Under the pieces are notes generated by a model. The model worked only from the letters and a program-made list of their open reading frames with translations, made no database searches and had not been told where the DNA came from. 64,000 nucleotides of DNA. Source: Parelaphostrongylus tenuis (lineage: Eukaryota; Nematoda; Chromadorea; Rhabditida; Metastrongylidae). The stretch covers positions 62,001-126,000 of the forward strand of contig JAHQIW010004521.1 of the NCBI GenBank assembly GCA_019055375.1. Direction: 5' to 3'. The position numbers and the translations under genes are program-made. Positions 20,679 through 32,541 of the stretch are shown here, one piece after another (position 1 is the first letter of the stretch; each line of letters opens with the position of its first letter).

Positions 20679-20679
20679 T
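18981..20679 (-). pseudogene. RTE reverse transcriptase, C-terminal 560 residues, lightly damaged
   Basis: Read from 20679 down: a KIIHQYYSDL segment, then TPGPDRIRPEHLK, NYRPICLLS, a TGA in place of an Arg codon near 20253, the palm motif FIDLKKAFDSVE (intact here), RQGDTISPKLF, and FADD at about 19789-19800. A one-base insertion near 19780 and a Trp-to-stop change near 19668 follow. The last 201 codons (19586 to 18981) are open and end in DDQRDDR. It is a better guide to the family than copy 1, but cannot make an active enzyme. Confidence 0.93.
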
Positions 20680-20834
20680 GCTGATCTTAGCACATAAAAA
20701 TGTGCCGATGTAGGTGTTTTCTTCTTTGAAGTCCCGAGGTAAACCTAGCCGGGGCTTTCTCGAGTCTTTAATTAGTTAATTAACTAGAACAGTAGTCGGT
20801 CCATGCTGATCAGTGGGAGATTACTACTTTGCGA

Positions 20835-21026
20835 CTAGTAGCTACTAAGACGGCGGTCATTCCTGGTACGCTCTACTCCCAGCTGGACTTTCCCAATCAC
20901 GTGAGGCTCTTTCTCAGCTTGGGTGGCCCTGGTGGGGAGTTGAACCCCACTCTGTACTTCGCAGATACCCAGGAACACCTCCCAGCTACGATAAGGCGGT
21001 ATACCACCTGTGATGGAGGATAACAC
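20835..21026 (-). repeat. tRNA-like repeat, minus strand
   Basis: On the minus strand GGTGGTATACCGCC and, further on, GTGGGGTTCAACTCCCCAC (a complete T-arm with B box) are arranged as in a tRNA-derived element; the region is GC-rich compared with both sides. The spacing from A to B box is longer than in a standard tRNA, so it may be a SINE head or a tRNA gene with an insertion. Confidence 0.45.
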
Positions 21027-22555
21027 TAGAAGAAGAAAATACTACGATGCGAGTAAAGCAGGAATATAGCAACTACAATATTTTTGCTTTGGTCGTCACG
21101 TCGTTCTTCCATGAATTCTGCGTTCTGTTATTGAAGGTTTAGTTGAATAATACTAATTATGACTGCTTTTTGTAGGATTTTGTAGTGTGTGACCTGCGCG
21201 GATATTACAGATCATGTAACATAGCCTTTCAATCCAGTGTTTTTGAAACCTCGCTCAAAAGCTCAACAAAGTCCGAGTGGACATTTTTATGCCTTTGCAA
21301 GTTTGGTATTCCTATGGTTTATCAGCGGATCGGCGAGCTTACCCGCCTCATCAAAGCTACGAGTTACCTCTATTAAGTGCAGAAATGGTCACAGATGGAT
21401 CGGTCAAGACAACGCGAAATATCAAGTTACGTTGTGGTCTTCATTGGTTTTCATAGTGAGTGTTGAACGAATGGCCATCATATAGTAGAGAGCGTTCATA
21501 TATATAGCTGTATGTGTGGTCTATATCTAAATGATATCGCTGAATGTTTGAGCTAATTCCGCTAGGGAGATGAACGTCGTTAGCCACTGCAACTGTCAAA
21601 CCAAACAAGAGAAATGACCAGATAGGAAGCTAACAAAGGCATCGAAGACGTAGAGAGTGAGACAAAAAACACGCGACCTTGTGTACATTCTTTCCAATTT
21701 TGCCATTTTCCCTGTCTCAGTGTGTGCACCAGATCGCTGGCCAATACGTAATTTCATGAAAATTGAAAAGAATCCTGAGTTCCAACGAATACATCGACTT
21801 CTTTCACGGAAGCTTGGTGTTCATAATTAGAACTATACACCTTACACTATCCTTTTTTGAATCTTGAGAATGGTGTGAGCTTTTGTAAAGTAGTGGTTGC
21901 ATTTCAGCGATCTCGGCTTCCTTTGGTCCTAGACGTATTACACTATACCATAACTCTTTATTCAGTTAGCATTTCGCAAATTAAGTGGACCTCTGGTGCA
22001 AAAATCCATCCAAATTCTCGCCCATCAGAGAACATTAACCGTCTTTTCATACGGGAAAAGTTATTGGTCTCTTGTCACACTTTACGGGCAGTGACCCTTA
22101 CCCATATAAGAGAATAAAATTGGGATAAGGTGCCAAATTCTTTGTGCACTTCGGATGCGTTCTCTTCCTGTTTACTCTGAACTTCTGAATTTTTCACAAA
22201 AGCCGCGAGAGTAATTCGCGCTGACGTTTTCACTCGCGCTGCAAGATTCTCACTGTTACCACAAAGTCGTCATTGACATGCCTTCGTGTGTTATTTATAC
22301 CTAGAAAAAAAAATGTTGACCGATCTTTCAATCTCTGTCTAGATACCTTTTTTATGCATATACAAGTGGTCTGCCCATTTCGTCAATGTATTCATCATCA
22401 CAGTTTACAAAGAACCAGGTTTATTTTATGTGAACTAGCAATCCCCATCTCTGTCCTGAGGGCAAATCGCAGCCATCTGCATTACATAGACGACGGTCAT
22501 ACAGGCGGGTAGAACCAATTGGTGGCGTAATGAGTTAGGCAGAGTTTCCCCAGAT
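21027..22555. other. Unassigned AT-rich DNA
   Basis: Only short frames without recognisable domains. No repeat shared with the window was noted. Confidence 0.4.
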
Positions 22556-22559
22556 CTTC

Positions 22560-23100
22560 ATTGTTTTTTTTTTTTGACACCTTTCATTGACGATGCTTTA
22601 CTTCTGGTTATCAAATATAGTTTTGATAATCTTTGTATTTGGATTTGGCATGTATTCAAACAACAACTCATTATACACCACTTTTTGCTATTGGTCCGAC
22701 AAGTTTCGGATCTGATCGAAGTACCACTCCTTCGGCTTTGAATCAAAAAACTCTTGACATGCTTTTTCGACTTCTTCGAAAGATCCAAATTGGCGACCTT
22801 CCAAAAAGTGTTGAATTGATCGAAAAAGGCCATAATCAGATGGAGCAACGTCTAGATTATAGGATGGATGCAGTAGAATTCCAAATCCGTCCAATTCCTC
22901 AAACTTTGCCTTGGTCATTTTGGCTGTGTGTGGTTTTGAGTTGCCTTGCTGAAACAATGCGCGCTTTCTCTTTTGTACTCGTAACGCATCAACAAACGTT
23001 CTTGTTCCCTGGACAGCTCCATTCTGCAGCAAATATAGACAAATTATATAGCAATAGTCCAAACAATGGAGATATTCTTCCCAACCTCATATAATCTGGC
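22560..23100 (-). mobile_element. Mariner transposase remnant, C-terminal half
   Basis: A minus-strand frame (23062-22688) reads like the catalytic C-terminus of a mariner transposase: GNSKPHTA (normally DNARPH; the catalytic Asp is Gly), LHPSYNLDVAPSDYGLF (third catalytic Asp kept), then HFLEGRQF and EFFDSKPKEWYFDQI. The spacing fits the DD34D class. The N-terminal half is missing or unreadable and no terminal repeat was identified with certainty. Confidence 0.88.
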
Positions 23101-24420
23101 TGTTCATTAAACATTTCAATATATATGCACTCTCGTCTTACGTGGAGCAGATGACAGAACAATGATCTACGTATTGACAGTGGACTAATGGCCTGCGCCG
23201 AAGACTTATGTCTTTTGTTCTAGACATGAAGACTATGGCTAGGCTTGGCTCTGATATTAGCACACTATTTATATCACAACCCGATAACTGACTACATTCA
23301 AACTAGATTTTCATTATACATATCGAATTAATAAGCAAGCAAAAATCTGCCTCTAAGACAATATCCAATTTTTATCCACACTTGGTATTGAAAATCATTT
23401 TTTATCTTCCCTCCACAAAGCAGAGGATTTTTTTCTTTTACTAGCGATTTCACTACGTTAATACATAACGGAAAGTGCAATTTTTCCCAGAAATGCTAGA
23501 GGGTTTCTGAACACTGGAATAGATGAAGTGCTTAGAACTTGATGGACCTATAAAAATTTGCCTCAACGCCTCAAGGGCCTGTGCGATTTTTGCAAAATCA
23601 TTCTCTATATCTGAAACTTTTTGAGCATGACAACCGCAAACCCAACGTTACACTCGCTGAAGAATCGTATCCAAATTCCACGGAATTACTCCCCTACCAT
23701 GGCTGTCTTGTTGATTAGCGGCTTTGAAGAGTAAAAGTAGAATTTATTGTTTTGTGAACTTCAAAAAATTAGTCCTTACTTTTACGTGAATCAACAACGT
23801 TCGCACTGAGTTTAGGTATGTTTTCCTATAACCAAATCTGCCCGTTATTTTTACATTGTTTGAATTGTAATTGTTGTCATGATAGGTTTTTTTTTAAAAG
23901 AGAAGTTCTAAAATGGGTCATATTTATGCCCATTTGACAATCCATAAAGAGAAAATGCATAGAAAGCGCGTTACAATGGATTTCGAAAATTATTGTGGCG
24001 GCCATCATTCTTACTAGTGGTCTCTGGCTTCCCAATTAAATCGCGTTGTCAAGGTTAGTGCATGAGAACAAAGAAGGGTGGCATCTAGTGACAGGAATAG
24101 AAATGTGCGCTCGGATCGTTGAACTAGCACTTATTATCCAAAGTAATCATAAACAAACCACCATCATAATCTTTCCCATGTCGACCTACTCTGAAAAGAC
24201 TAATGTAGGACTCGAGTTTCTTCTAATGATCATTTAAACTGAATATCTGAAGTAACTAGCTAGTTAATGTGATGATTGCAAAGTATCCCTCATTATCGCA
24301 TTCTGATCTGAAAGAAAATAGTGAGTAACTAAATGGGATATAACTACAAGTTTAGCAGCTCTTATCAGTGTTTAGTTATTTCTAACATCGAGAATTTCCT
24401 TTTCTATTGAGAGAGTGAGA
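23101..24420. other. Unassigned AT-rich DNA
   Basis: No recognisable gene or repeat. Short frames are at chance level for this base composition. Confidence 0.4.
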
Positions 24421-24830
24421 GTGGCACCGATTGAACATACCCTTTCGAACCCTATTCGTAGCACTCGGTAGTTTTTTCTGCAACAGCGCTTCGGAGCACT
24501 TTAGCTATTGAGCGTCGACGCGGTTTTTGTGTAGAGACCGTAGCGTTTTTCTATAGTTCACGTTCTCCGAGACGAACGTTGTACCTCCTACTTCCATTGC
24601 CTAACAGCGCCGCTAATCGACATCTTCCCATACGTTTCTCTTTCTTTGTGGTTCTCTACCCTCTTTCGCCTCATTTGAATGTGGCTATGAATCACATAGA
24701 CATCTCCTCCCATAGCAGGAATCAACAATTTAACTGCCCGCTTGTTTCAACACAAAGAATGCTACCCAAGATGACTGACAAGAATTTTTGCCGATAAGTT
24801 TCTAGAAACATTTTTCTTAGGCTGATTCAA
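24421..24830. other. GC-richer patch, unknown
   Basis: Between about 24440 and 24680 the base composition rises and a 72-codon frame is open (24579-24797, plus strand), but its product resembles nothing I know. A GA-repeat (GAGAGAGTGAGAGTGG) precedes it at 24411-24424; similar GA-rich DNA occurs at 56355-56382. A promoter or first exon is possible, but there is no firm evidence. Confidence 0.25.
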
Positions 24831-27800
24831 AGGATCAGGCGAGTCATGACAACTATAGCTTATGTATAGTGATTATTAATGCTATATACGGAGACACTTT
24901 TGTGGGCTTAATAAACTCACTTTGTGAACAGTGCTTTCTTAAAAGCAATCGCAGAATAACACAAGTTATTGTTTACCCAATTTGATTCAGAAATCGCAGA
25001 CAACTTAACCATTTTACCAGACGGAGAGCTGAGTGTCATTTCGAGTATTACCATAAATCTTCGGTAAATCTCAATCAAGCACGAGAAATCAGGTAGAGCT
25101 GGGCTTGGAGACATCTTATTCGAGGCGTTCCTTTGAATTGCTTGCTCTGAAAATCATACGAAGGCAATAAAGCGTTCATTTGAAGGTTTTATTCCTGCCA
25201 ACCTTTCGGCAACACTTAACACAGCGAATTGGTAGTGTTCTCAACTGTATAGAGAAAAATTCCCAAATGAAAGTGAACTCGGATCACTTTCTCAGCCTCC
25301 GCATATCGCTGCTCGCCAACGGAAGGCATTAATCTATACTTATTTTGATATTTCATCTAGTCTATTTAATGCTGATTAACATTTCCCGTCTCCATTGTCA
25401 TCCTAAGAGATGAATATAGATGTGCTGCAAAAATGCACAAAATCCAAACAGTGAGCCTAATTTATCGTCTCCACTACGTCGTCGGTCTTGCATACCCTTC
25501 ATGTGTCGAACACACTCAGGGTCCTATAAGGAATTAATCGTCGTCGCTTTGGTATTTGATCGTTATCGGATACATTCTAACTCAGACACAAGAAAATCAT
25601 TATAAAAGCAAGCCTTGTAATTTTTTACAAGCTAGTTGTATTGTTCTTGTTAGTAATTATACAAGATAAAAAGCCATTTTACTTATGACAGTGAAGGTTA
25701 ATTATATTGGAAATTCAGACTTGAAGTTTTACACAAATAGAGATATTCATTCTGATGAATATACGTAGAGTTATAGAATGTAAAAAATGAGAAGCAATTC
25801 ATAAAAAGTCCTTAAGACTATATGTCTGATTCAACTGATTGCCATCCCTCTACGGTTGAAATACCGTAAATTCTGTAGGCCACAACATAGAGTAAACCAC
25901 TTGACTTGTTGAATTATTATTGGTTTCGAGCTACAGACGTGAAGCGGTATGTTAGATACAAACCATTACATCACTTCACCGACTTCCATTTAGCCTCGGC
26001 GTGGATAATCGTTGTTTTTAGATTTTCAAATTACACGATGTGGTAATGATGTTTCGATATACTCATCTTCTTCAGAGCTAAAGGCGTCAAAACGTTATTC
26101 GAATAAACATTATTATCAGCCTCTTGTTGGCTGCATTTCTAAAAAACAAACTATTACAAACGATCACACACACAGTGAATATATCATTGATTCAAAACGC
26201 TTCCGAAATAACTCTGAAATGAACATAATTTTTGAGAGATAGAGAAGCTAGTAATTCTCATATGTTGTTCTAAGAAGAGAAAATACTACGCTGTCTAAAG
26301 AGAAATTCATCCAAGTTAATACTGTTGATATTTTACGATAAAACAAATAAAAGGAATTTCTCATGAAATTAAGCTTTTCTTCGTGTCTTAGGAAGTGCAA
26401 CGTTCTGGTTCAGTCAAACGCATGCGAAGCCGTACTGTGATGAAAATCGTAATCTTCGAAGAGTAGATAAGAGCGCTGTCTGACCTTTTTTATTCAAACA
26501 ATCTTCAAAACATCACCAATGTTTCCACATTGTAAGGTCATCATGTATCGGCAAGCAGTCCGAAATAACTCAGTTAAACATTACTTATCCAATTTTATGT
26601 CTGAATGAGTATCAAATAGGGATTGCTGTGGAACAATGTATTTATTGCAGAGTCGATTAGCACTTCTAGCAGCAGTATTGCTGAGAAGGCAGATTGCGAG
26701 TGTGACAGATGACCTTCCTTTGTTGCGAAGTAGCCTTACATAGTTCATGATTCGTCTAGAGCTTTTCAGATTCTCACGGTCGTACCTCCCTCACATCATT
26801 CATTCTCCAATCCAAATCATTATTCAATTTCATTCTCCTCCCTGTGTGGATTTGGCGGACAAAAATCGGAGGAATGGTCAAATAGAATGACTCATAATAC
26901 TTCTTCATTGTCCATTTGCGATCATCCCAACGCATTGAACGTTTTTCTGAAGCAAAATTTAACCACAATTCTTTCAACTTTTGTAGACTTGATTGTACTA
27001 TGTGATGTCGAGTACAAACATGCAATATGTTTGGTAACTTTCGAGTGATTAATACGATGTGAAGACATTTCACATCATGGTACGCCGATTTTTTAGCAAC
27101 GCTCCATCACCTTATGATTTTGCTAAAATTTGAATGAATGGAGTGAATAATGATTTGGTTTCAACATCGAGCTTGTTAAGTCGATCAACAAGTCGCAGGT
27201 ATCGCTGTTGTACTGGGAGAATTATGGCTCTGATCATCAAGACTGCCTCCGATCCCATGTGAGCAAGAGATTTTTTAATGGAAAGCCTCAATTAGGATTT
27301 CTTGGAAGATCATGCGTAACTATCGTTTAGCACTTTAATCTATGAATAGGTAGCTACTCTTTCTGCTGCATAACATACGCGCAAACTCGATCACCTTCAG
27401 AAATGGCGTTTGTGAGTAAAAGAATCGAGCAAGGTGCTGGAACGTCCTGCACTGCTGTGTAGGTGAGCCAACTAAGTAGTCAAGAACAGTGGATAGTCTA
27501 AATGAACAATAAAAGTTTTTTATGCGTTTTTGGTTTAAGAAAATGTTCGGAAATTTTAGACTTTTCTTGGGCATTGTGCGCAACGTCATCGGTTGTCAAA
27601 CACAGTTTTCGTCAAATGGTACGATCGGTAAACAAACCGTTTTGTTTCGTGAAGAGAACGCGTGGAGGTTATTTCTAATGATGACTTCTTTGCTTTTCGC
27701 TAAATTAATACGGCACCAAACTTCCTCGTTCAATTGAGAATTTCAAAATTGCTGTTTAACTTGCGAGTAATTCTTTTATATGTTGCTGAATTGCTTCAAC

Positions 27801-28700
27801 TTCGTACTTTTCAGTTACTTCCTTCACATGATCGCTTCTGTTGATAGTGGATCGTCCTGCACTCTTGACATCTTCAGGGACCTCCTCTAATCAAAACAAC
27901 GCTTCCTAAAAGCCTAAAATCTTAGAATCCTTGATCAGATGCTAAGATTATCCGACTTTTTAATCTTTCTAATCGTTTTAATCTATGCATGAATCCGTGT
28001 ATATATTTCTTAGAATAACCTTTCTGAAATTTTGCAAAAGGAACACAAATTAAATACAAATTAACAAGAAGGCGAATATAAAACCGATCTTGAGCAAAAT
28101 TTTGACTTCAAAATGGAGTGTATGACAGACAGAAAAGCATGGAATAATGTTCAAAAAAATAATTGCTCCAAATCTATTACAGAAGGAAGTAACGTCCCCT
28201 ATTTGAGTGCTCTGCTACTGTATCCACAATTTTTATTTCTAAATGAACTAAGAAGAGATTTAGCTTTCACTTACTGCCTACTTTTTGTTATGGCAGGGTA
28301 AGATGTGAATTACAACTACAAGGATTTTAAAATATAAATAAAACCCTGAGTCTCAAGTGGGCCTCGATTCTCAGTTACTCTTTTCAGTGGTCTACGTGGT
28401 ATGCACTACAACCGGAGTCGGTGAGGACACAGAGAGAGTTTGTCTTCACAGCTTTTGAAAAATTCTAGTTTTCTTTCTGTTCTGAAATTCTGTTTTTTAC
28501 GGATTATAGAGAGCTTGCTTGTTGTAATACTTCCGGAAATTTTTCGCCCTAACGCGATTCAGTGATTATATAGGATATTCTTCTGATATCAACATCGATC
28601 TCTCCACAGCGGAATTTTCGAATCTGACCAATTGACCCTGCTATGTTTACAACTTTTTCGACCCATACATAAATCGGCCTACAGACCTAAATTCATAAAG
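24831..28700. other. Unassigned AT-rich DNA, about 3.9 kb
   Basis: No defensible gene. The longest frames are a 99-codon minus-strand frame at 26774-27073 (Trp- and Arg-rich, no known domain) and frames of 84 and 71 codons at 27335-27737. They may be decayed transposon pieces or chance. Confidence 0.4.
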
Positions 28701-29560
28701 AAGTTAACAACATTGCTATTCGAAAACTGTTGAGTCACGTTTTCGAAGTGTGCATGCAGAAACTGTGTTGATCATTTGTTACCGATTTTGTGTTGTCACA
28801 TTGTGCTCGACGGGTTGAATGAGTAATTGCACGAATCTCTGACGTCCTACATTGCTCGTCGCTACACAACCGAGCTCCCATAAACACAGGGCGGCAACTG
28901 CCCATCGTGAACACTTGGAAATGCTTAAGCACACCACTACCCCAAGAGGAAGAGAAAACATTCCAAAGCGCACTCAAAGAACATTTAACATATCAACATG
29001 GTGAGAAATGGCAGTTGCTCAAGCCATAGGGAACTCACCCACAAAATTGGCATTCTAAAAGCGTACTGGTAAGACAACTTGAATGGCAGAACCAGTGGGT
29101 TGCGCGCATATAATGATGCCAACCACCAAAATAAATATTCACTCTCGTACTGACTAATCTCGATAAGAAAAAAGTAGGCAGCTTTTATACTAATTGGACT
29201 GGACTTATTATTTTATCTGTATCTGCCATCATTTTTAACGTTAAATCAACCTCTTCTTCTCAAATGAGAAATGCTCCGAAAATTCAACGACATTCGCTCA
29301 AATGTATGACATTTGCAGAGAATATAATAGCGGGGAGTGACGCCAAAATGAGGCTTATAAATTGAGTTTTTGCTCTGAAATGGATTTCTTTCAGTTATTG
29401 ACCATGCTCAAGTTGGAGTACGGTGAAGTGGAAAATAGGTGATATTAGAAGTATTGAGATGTTCACTGACAGGTCGTGATACATTAATATTCTGTCTGAA
29501 TCGTTTTGCAGATCGTCCACAGACTTTTTTGATTGTGTTTGAAAATTCTCTGTCGAGTTA
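28701..29560. other. Unassigned; signal-peptide-like frame on minus strand
   Basis: On the minus strand at 28973 an ATG opens MRFGMFSLPLGVVVCLSI, followed by a cysteine-containing stretch, for 64 codons. It looks like a signal peptide but has no supporting splice sites or homology known to me. The rest is AT-rich and unassigned. Confidence 0.25.
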
Positions 29561-29579
29561 GGCTCGCTGAAATTTGAAT

Positions 29580-30730
29580 CGGTGCTGATGAGAACGAATT
29601 CGCCCGCTACCGTAACCTTTGTGGTTGGCGGGAACACGTTGTATTTCAATCGTCTGTACGCTCCCATCGGCCTCATACGCACTCATTTCCCCTCACGCAA
29701 CCATCCACTGTGAAAAACCACACCGCGTTGGTGCCAGCAGTCAGGCAGCAGCGCATAAAAGGCGCTCGACTTGCCGGAACAGAGCCATTTCTTCTTCCAC
29801 GCCATTACGTCCCGACCGACGGAGCCTCATTCGTCTTGTTCATCACCGTCGTTGACCATTCACCACCACCTGCACCCGAACGAGCCGGCACCAATGTAGC
29901 ATACCTCAGCTTCGGTGTTCTCTCTTTGCTTGACTGACAATAATTCGGCAACGGTTTCACCAAAAGTAAAATTCTACTACTATTTCTTTTTACCCAATTG
30001 TCGAACCCAAGGTTTGTCAGAACTTTCGGATATTTTCGAGTAATTGATGATATTGAGAGATTTGTACACAACGCCTCAAAGTTGACGATTACAAATAATG
30101 GAAACTAAGCTGCTAAGGGCTTACCGATGAACAATTTCAGAAATAAGCAGTCCGATAAACATCTCTGACAATACTATCACTTTTATCTTTGAGATTACAA
30201 GACCTGAATTCCACTTTCTTCATTCTTCTTCATCGAACGTAAAAGATTTTTAGGTCTCAACTCATTTATAGCATTTTTGAGCTTTCATACATCAAAGAGT
30301 GAACAAGTATGAATCTCCATGAAGCAAGGAGATGGGTTTTTTCGCTTCCTTTTGTGGGTGTCGACGGAGATGTTCAGCTCCATCTCCGATGTATTTTGTG
30401 GTCGTCATACCCATCGAAATGCGGTTTACAACGTCTTAAGCAGCGAGTTTTCCTTGGTCGACCACCATCGTTGGGATGTCGTATTGATGTCCGGTCGATT
30501 GAAGATCGATTGGAAATTCAAACAACGATGAGCGACTTGTCCGACCGTAGCGGGCGTTAAGTTATCTCACTGTAGATCTTTCTCTCTGTTTGGCGGTGTT
30601 GGTGGTGGTACATCTGCTCGATACGTTCGTCGTCGCATAGGAGCCACTACCGCTCAATGATTTCCCAGCCTTCGGCCAGATTCGCCCGCGTTCGTCAAGA
30701 GGATGATGCGAAACTGCATAATGATTTCGA
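29580..30730. other. Two GC-richer islands, possible exon or promoter remnants
   Basis: Islands at about 29600-29930 and 30330-30720 stand out from the AT-rich surroundings. In the first, the minus strand opens MSAYEADGSVQTIEIQRVP from 29689 and meets a GT donor-like site after about 75 bases. In the second, the plus strand holds MSDLSDRSG (30530) and, in another frame, FGGVGGGTSARYVRRRIGA (30590-30650). I cannot assign either; they may be decayed exons of a host gene. Confidence 0.3.
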
Positions 30731-32483
30731 ATCGTCACTCTTGATGTTCTCGTGCCGATCTAAACGTCCTTTCTTGTTGATTACTCTTGAATGATCTACG
30801 TCATCTCTTCTTACCATTAGTCATGAGAATATACTGTGAAGCTTGTCGATGGGGACGTTCAAAATTTTGTCGACCTCTAATGTGGTAGGTGTATGAAATA
30901 CTCATTGTACCGTTGTTGAACCGTATGCAGTACGTCATCACGAGAGAACTATTACTCCTCACATTTCGCATCAATTATTTTCTAAATGTTTTTGATATCT
31001 TGTGTTCAGCTTTTTTTATTCTACCGAATTCCTTGAGAGAATTCAGGGGGATCTTAACTATGACGTCGCTTAACTTTGATTGATATGATTTAAGCTGTTT
31101 TCTTGACTCCTTTCGATGTTCCTTTATTTTTGTTTACCTCAAAATTCATGTATTCCTCCTTGACATGTCCGACTTTTGTGAAAATAGCTCCATCCATTCC
31201 TGATCTCCCTTGCTCCCGAGCTGCACCTCTAAGCTTCTAGTATCTAAGAACGGCGATGCCTTTGTCTCCAAGGTATTCTCAGAGCTCTTTCCAATCTTAT
31301 CTGTCTATATCAACCTTCCACAAAATATGAATACTCCTCATCAGGGTTTTCGTTCTTCGATGTTGCAGTGCTTCCTTGTACTACGGTGTATGCAACACCA
31401 GAAGGTATAAGTTGAACTGATGACTTCCAACAATCGAATTTTTCCATGTTGTTATCATCGATCACTTCTTTTCCTCTTTATTGCCATCGCTTTTTGAATG
31501 ATGCCTTTTTTCGCTAGAGTGACTCACTTTGAATGATTTTCTGATTTTGCTTTTCGAACAGTCGGCGACGTTGTTTTGTGATTAATGTGCTCGTTGTATA
31601 AAGAGTCATACGTCAATTCGCGCCGTCGATTGTTCGTATGAGTTACGCAGATCGGAAATAAACACGACACATTTGAATGTCCTTTGTCCACTGACATATT
31701 CAATTCTATCTTCGTCAGGATCCCCTAGCAGGTGGATCAGTTCAAAATATTAGCGCTGCGACTACCGTACCTCGTACAGTTGACCAAGCAAATAACTGAA
31801 GTAATTGATGAATCTTCAGTATGCCGTTGTATTGGTATTTTTTGACTACTCTGTATGTTTTCTAATAACCTAATAAGCTCATGTACGTACTTTTTTGCAT
31901 GTTATTTTATGATCAGATCAACATATGTAAATATCAGTCCATTTTGCCTGATCATGTAAAAAAAATATCGCCGTAGTGGGAGAGTTCAAAATTGTTCATT
32001 ATGAGTACGATAGATGTTGAGAGCTATTTGATTGACGCTCCGTTCAATATTTCGGTGATTTATATACAATTGCAATAAATAAATCATAAGGCAATAAGAA
32101 CGCTAAATTCATGAGAATCAACTAAAGTCGTAGCTAATGCTCGAAAAACAATAAAGATTATGCTTTCAACTCTTCAATAAAGAAGGTATCTTTAGTTCTG
32201 ACATTTATGTTCTTAAAATAAAGTATCTACATATGGTCAAGGCTGAGTACTTCATTTGGTAATTTGAACACCGATTCTCCTTCAGCCTCGACCTTCTTTC
32301 TCTGATGACTAATCAAAAAGGTTGACATGAAATCTTCATTTAGCTAAGTACTTCTGAGTATCATTCTAAGTTCTGCGTTCCATCGAGTAATTCACACATT
32401 ATCAATTAGTCACCTGCCCACAATTTTTCCAGGTCATTTCCTCAAGGTATTCTGCACCGAGTAACATTTTGCGATTCTTAGAC
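30731..32483. other. Unassigned AT-rich DNA
   Basis: No gene or repeat recognised. Confidence 0.4.
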
Positions 32484-32541
32484 CAAAATCTCAAAAATCT
32501 CAATGAGTCACCAATCTCAAAATCTCAAAATCTCAAAAAGG
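32484..32541 (+). repeat. AAAATCTC short tandem repeat
   Basis: About six imperfect copies of (A)AAATCTC in a row, interrupted by AATGAGTCACC. Confidence 0.85.

Noticed and set aside
22633..23094. 153-codon plus-strand open frame
   Set aside because: Antisense of the mariner catalytic region read on the minus strand.
26774..27073. 99-codon minus-strand frame as a transposase or host exon
   Set aside because: The Trp/Arg-rich sequence suggested a decayed transposase, but no diagnostic motif is present.
30530..30720. Head domain of an intermediate-filament protein
   Set aside because: The Gly/Arg-rich FGGVGGG and RRR pieces are reminiscent, but lie in different frames and no rod domain follows.
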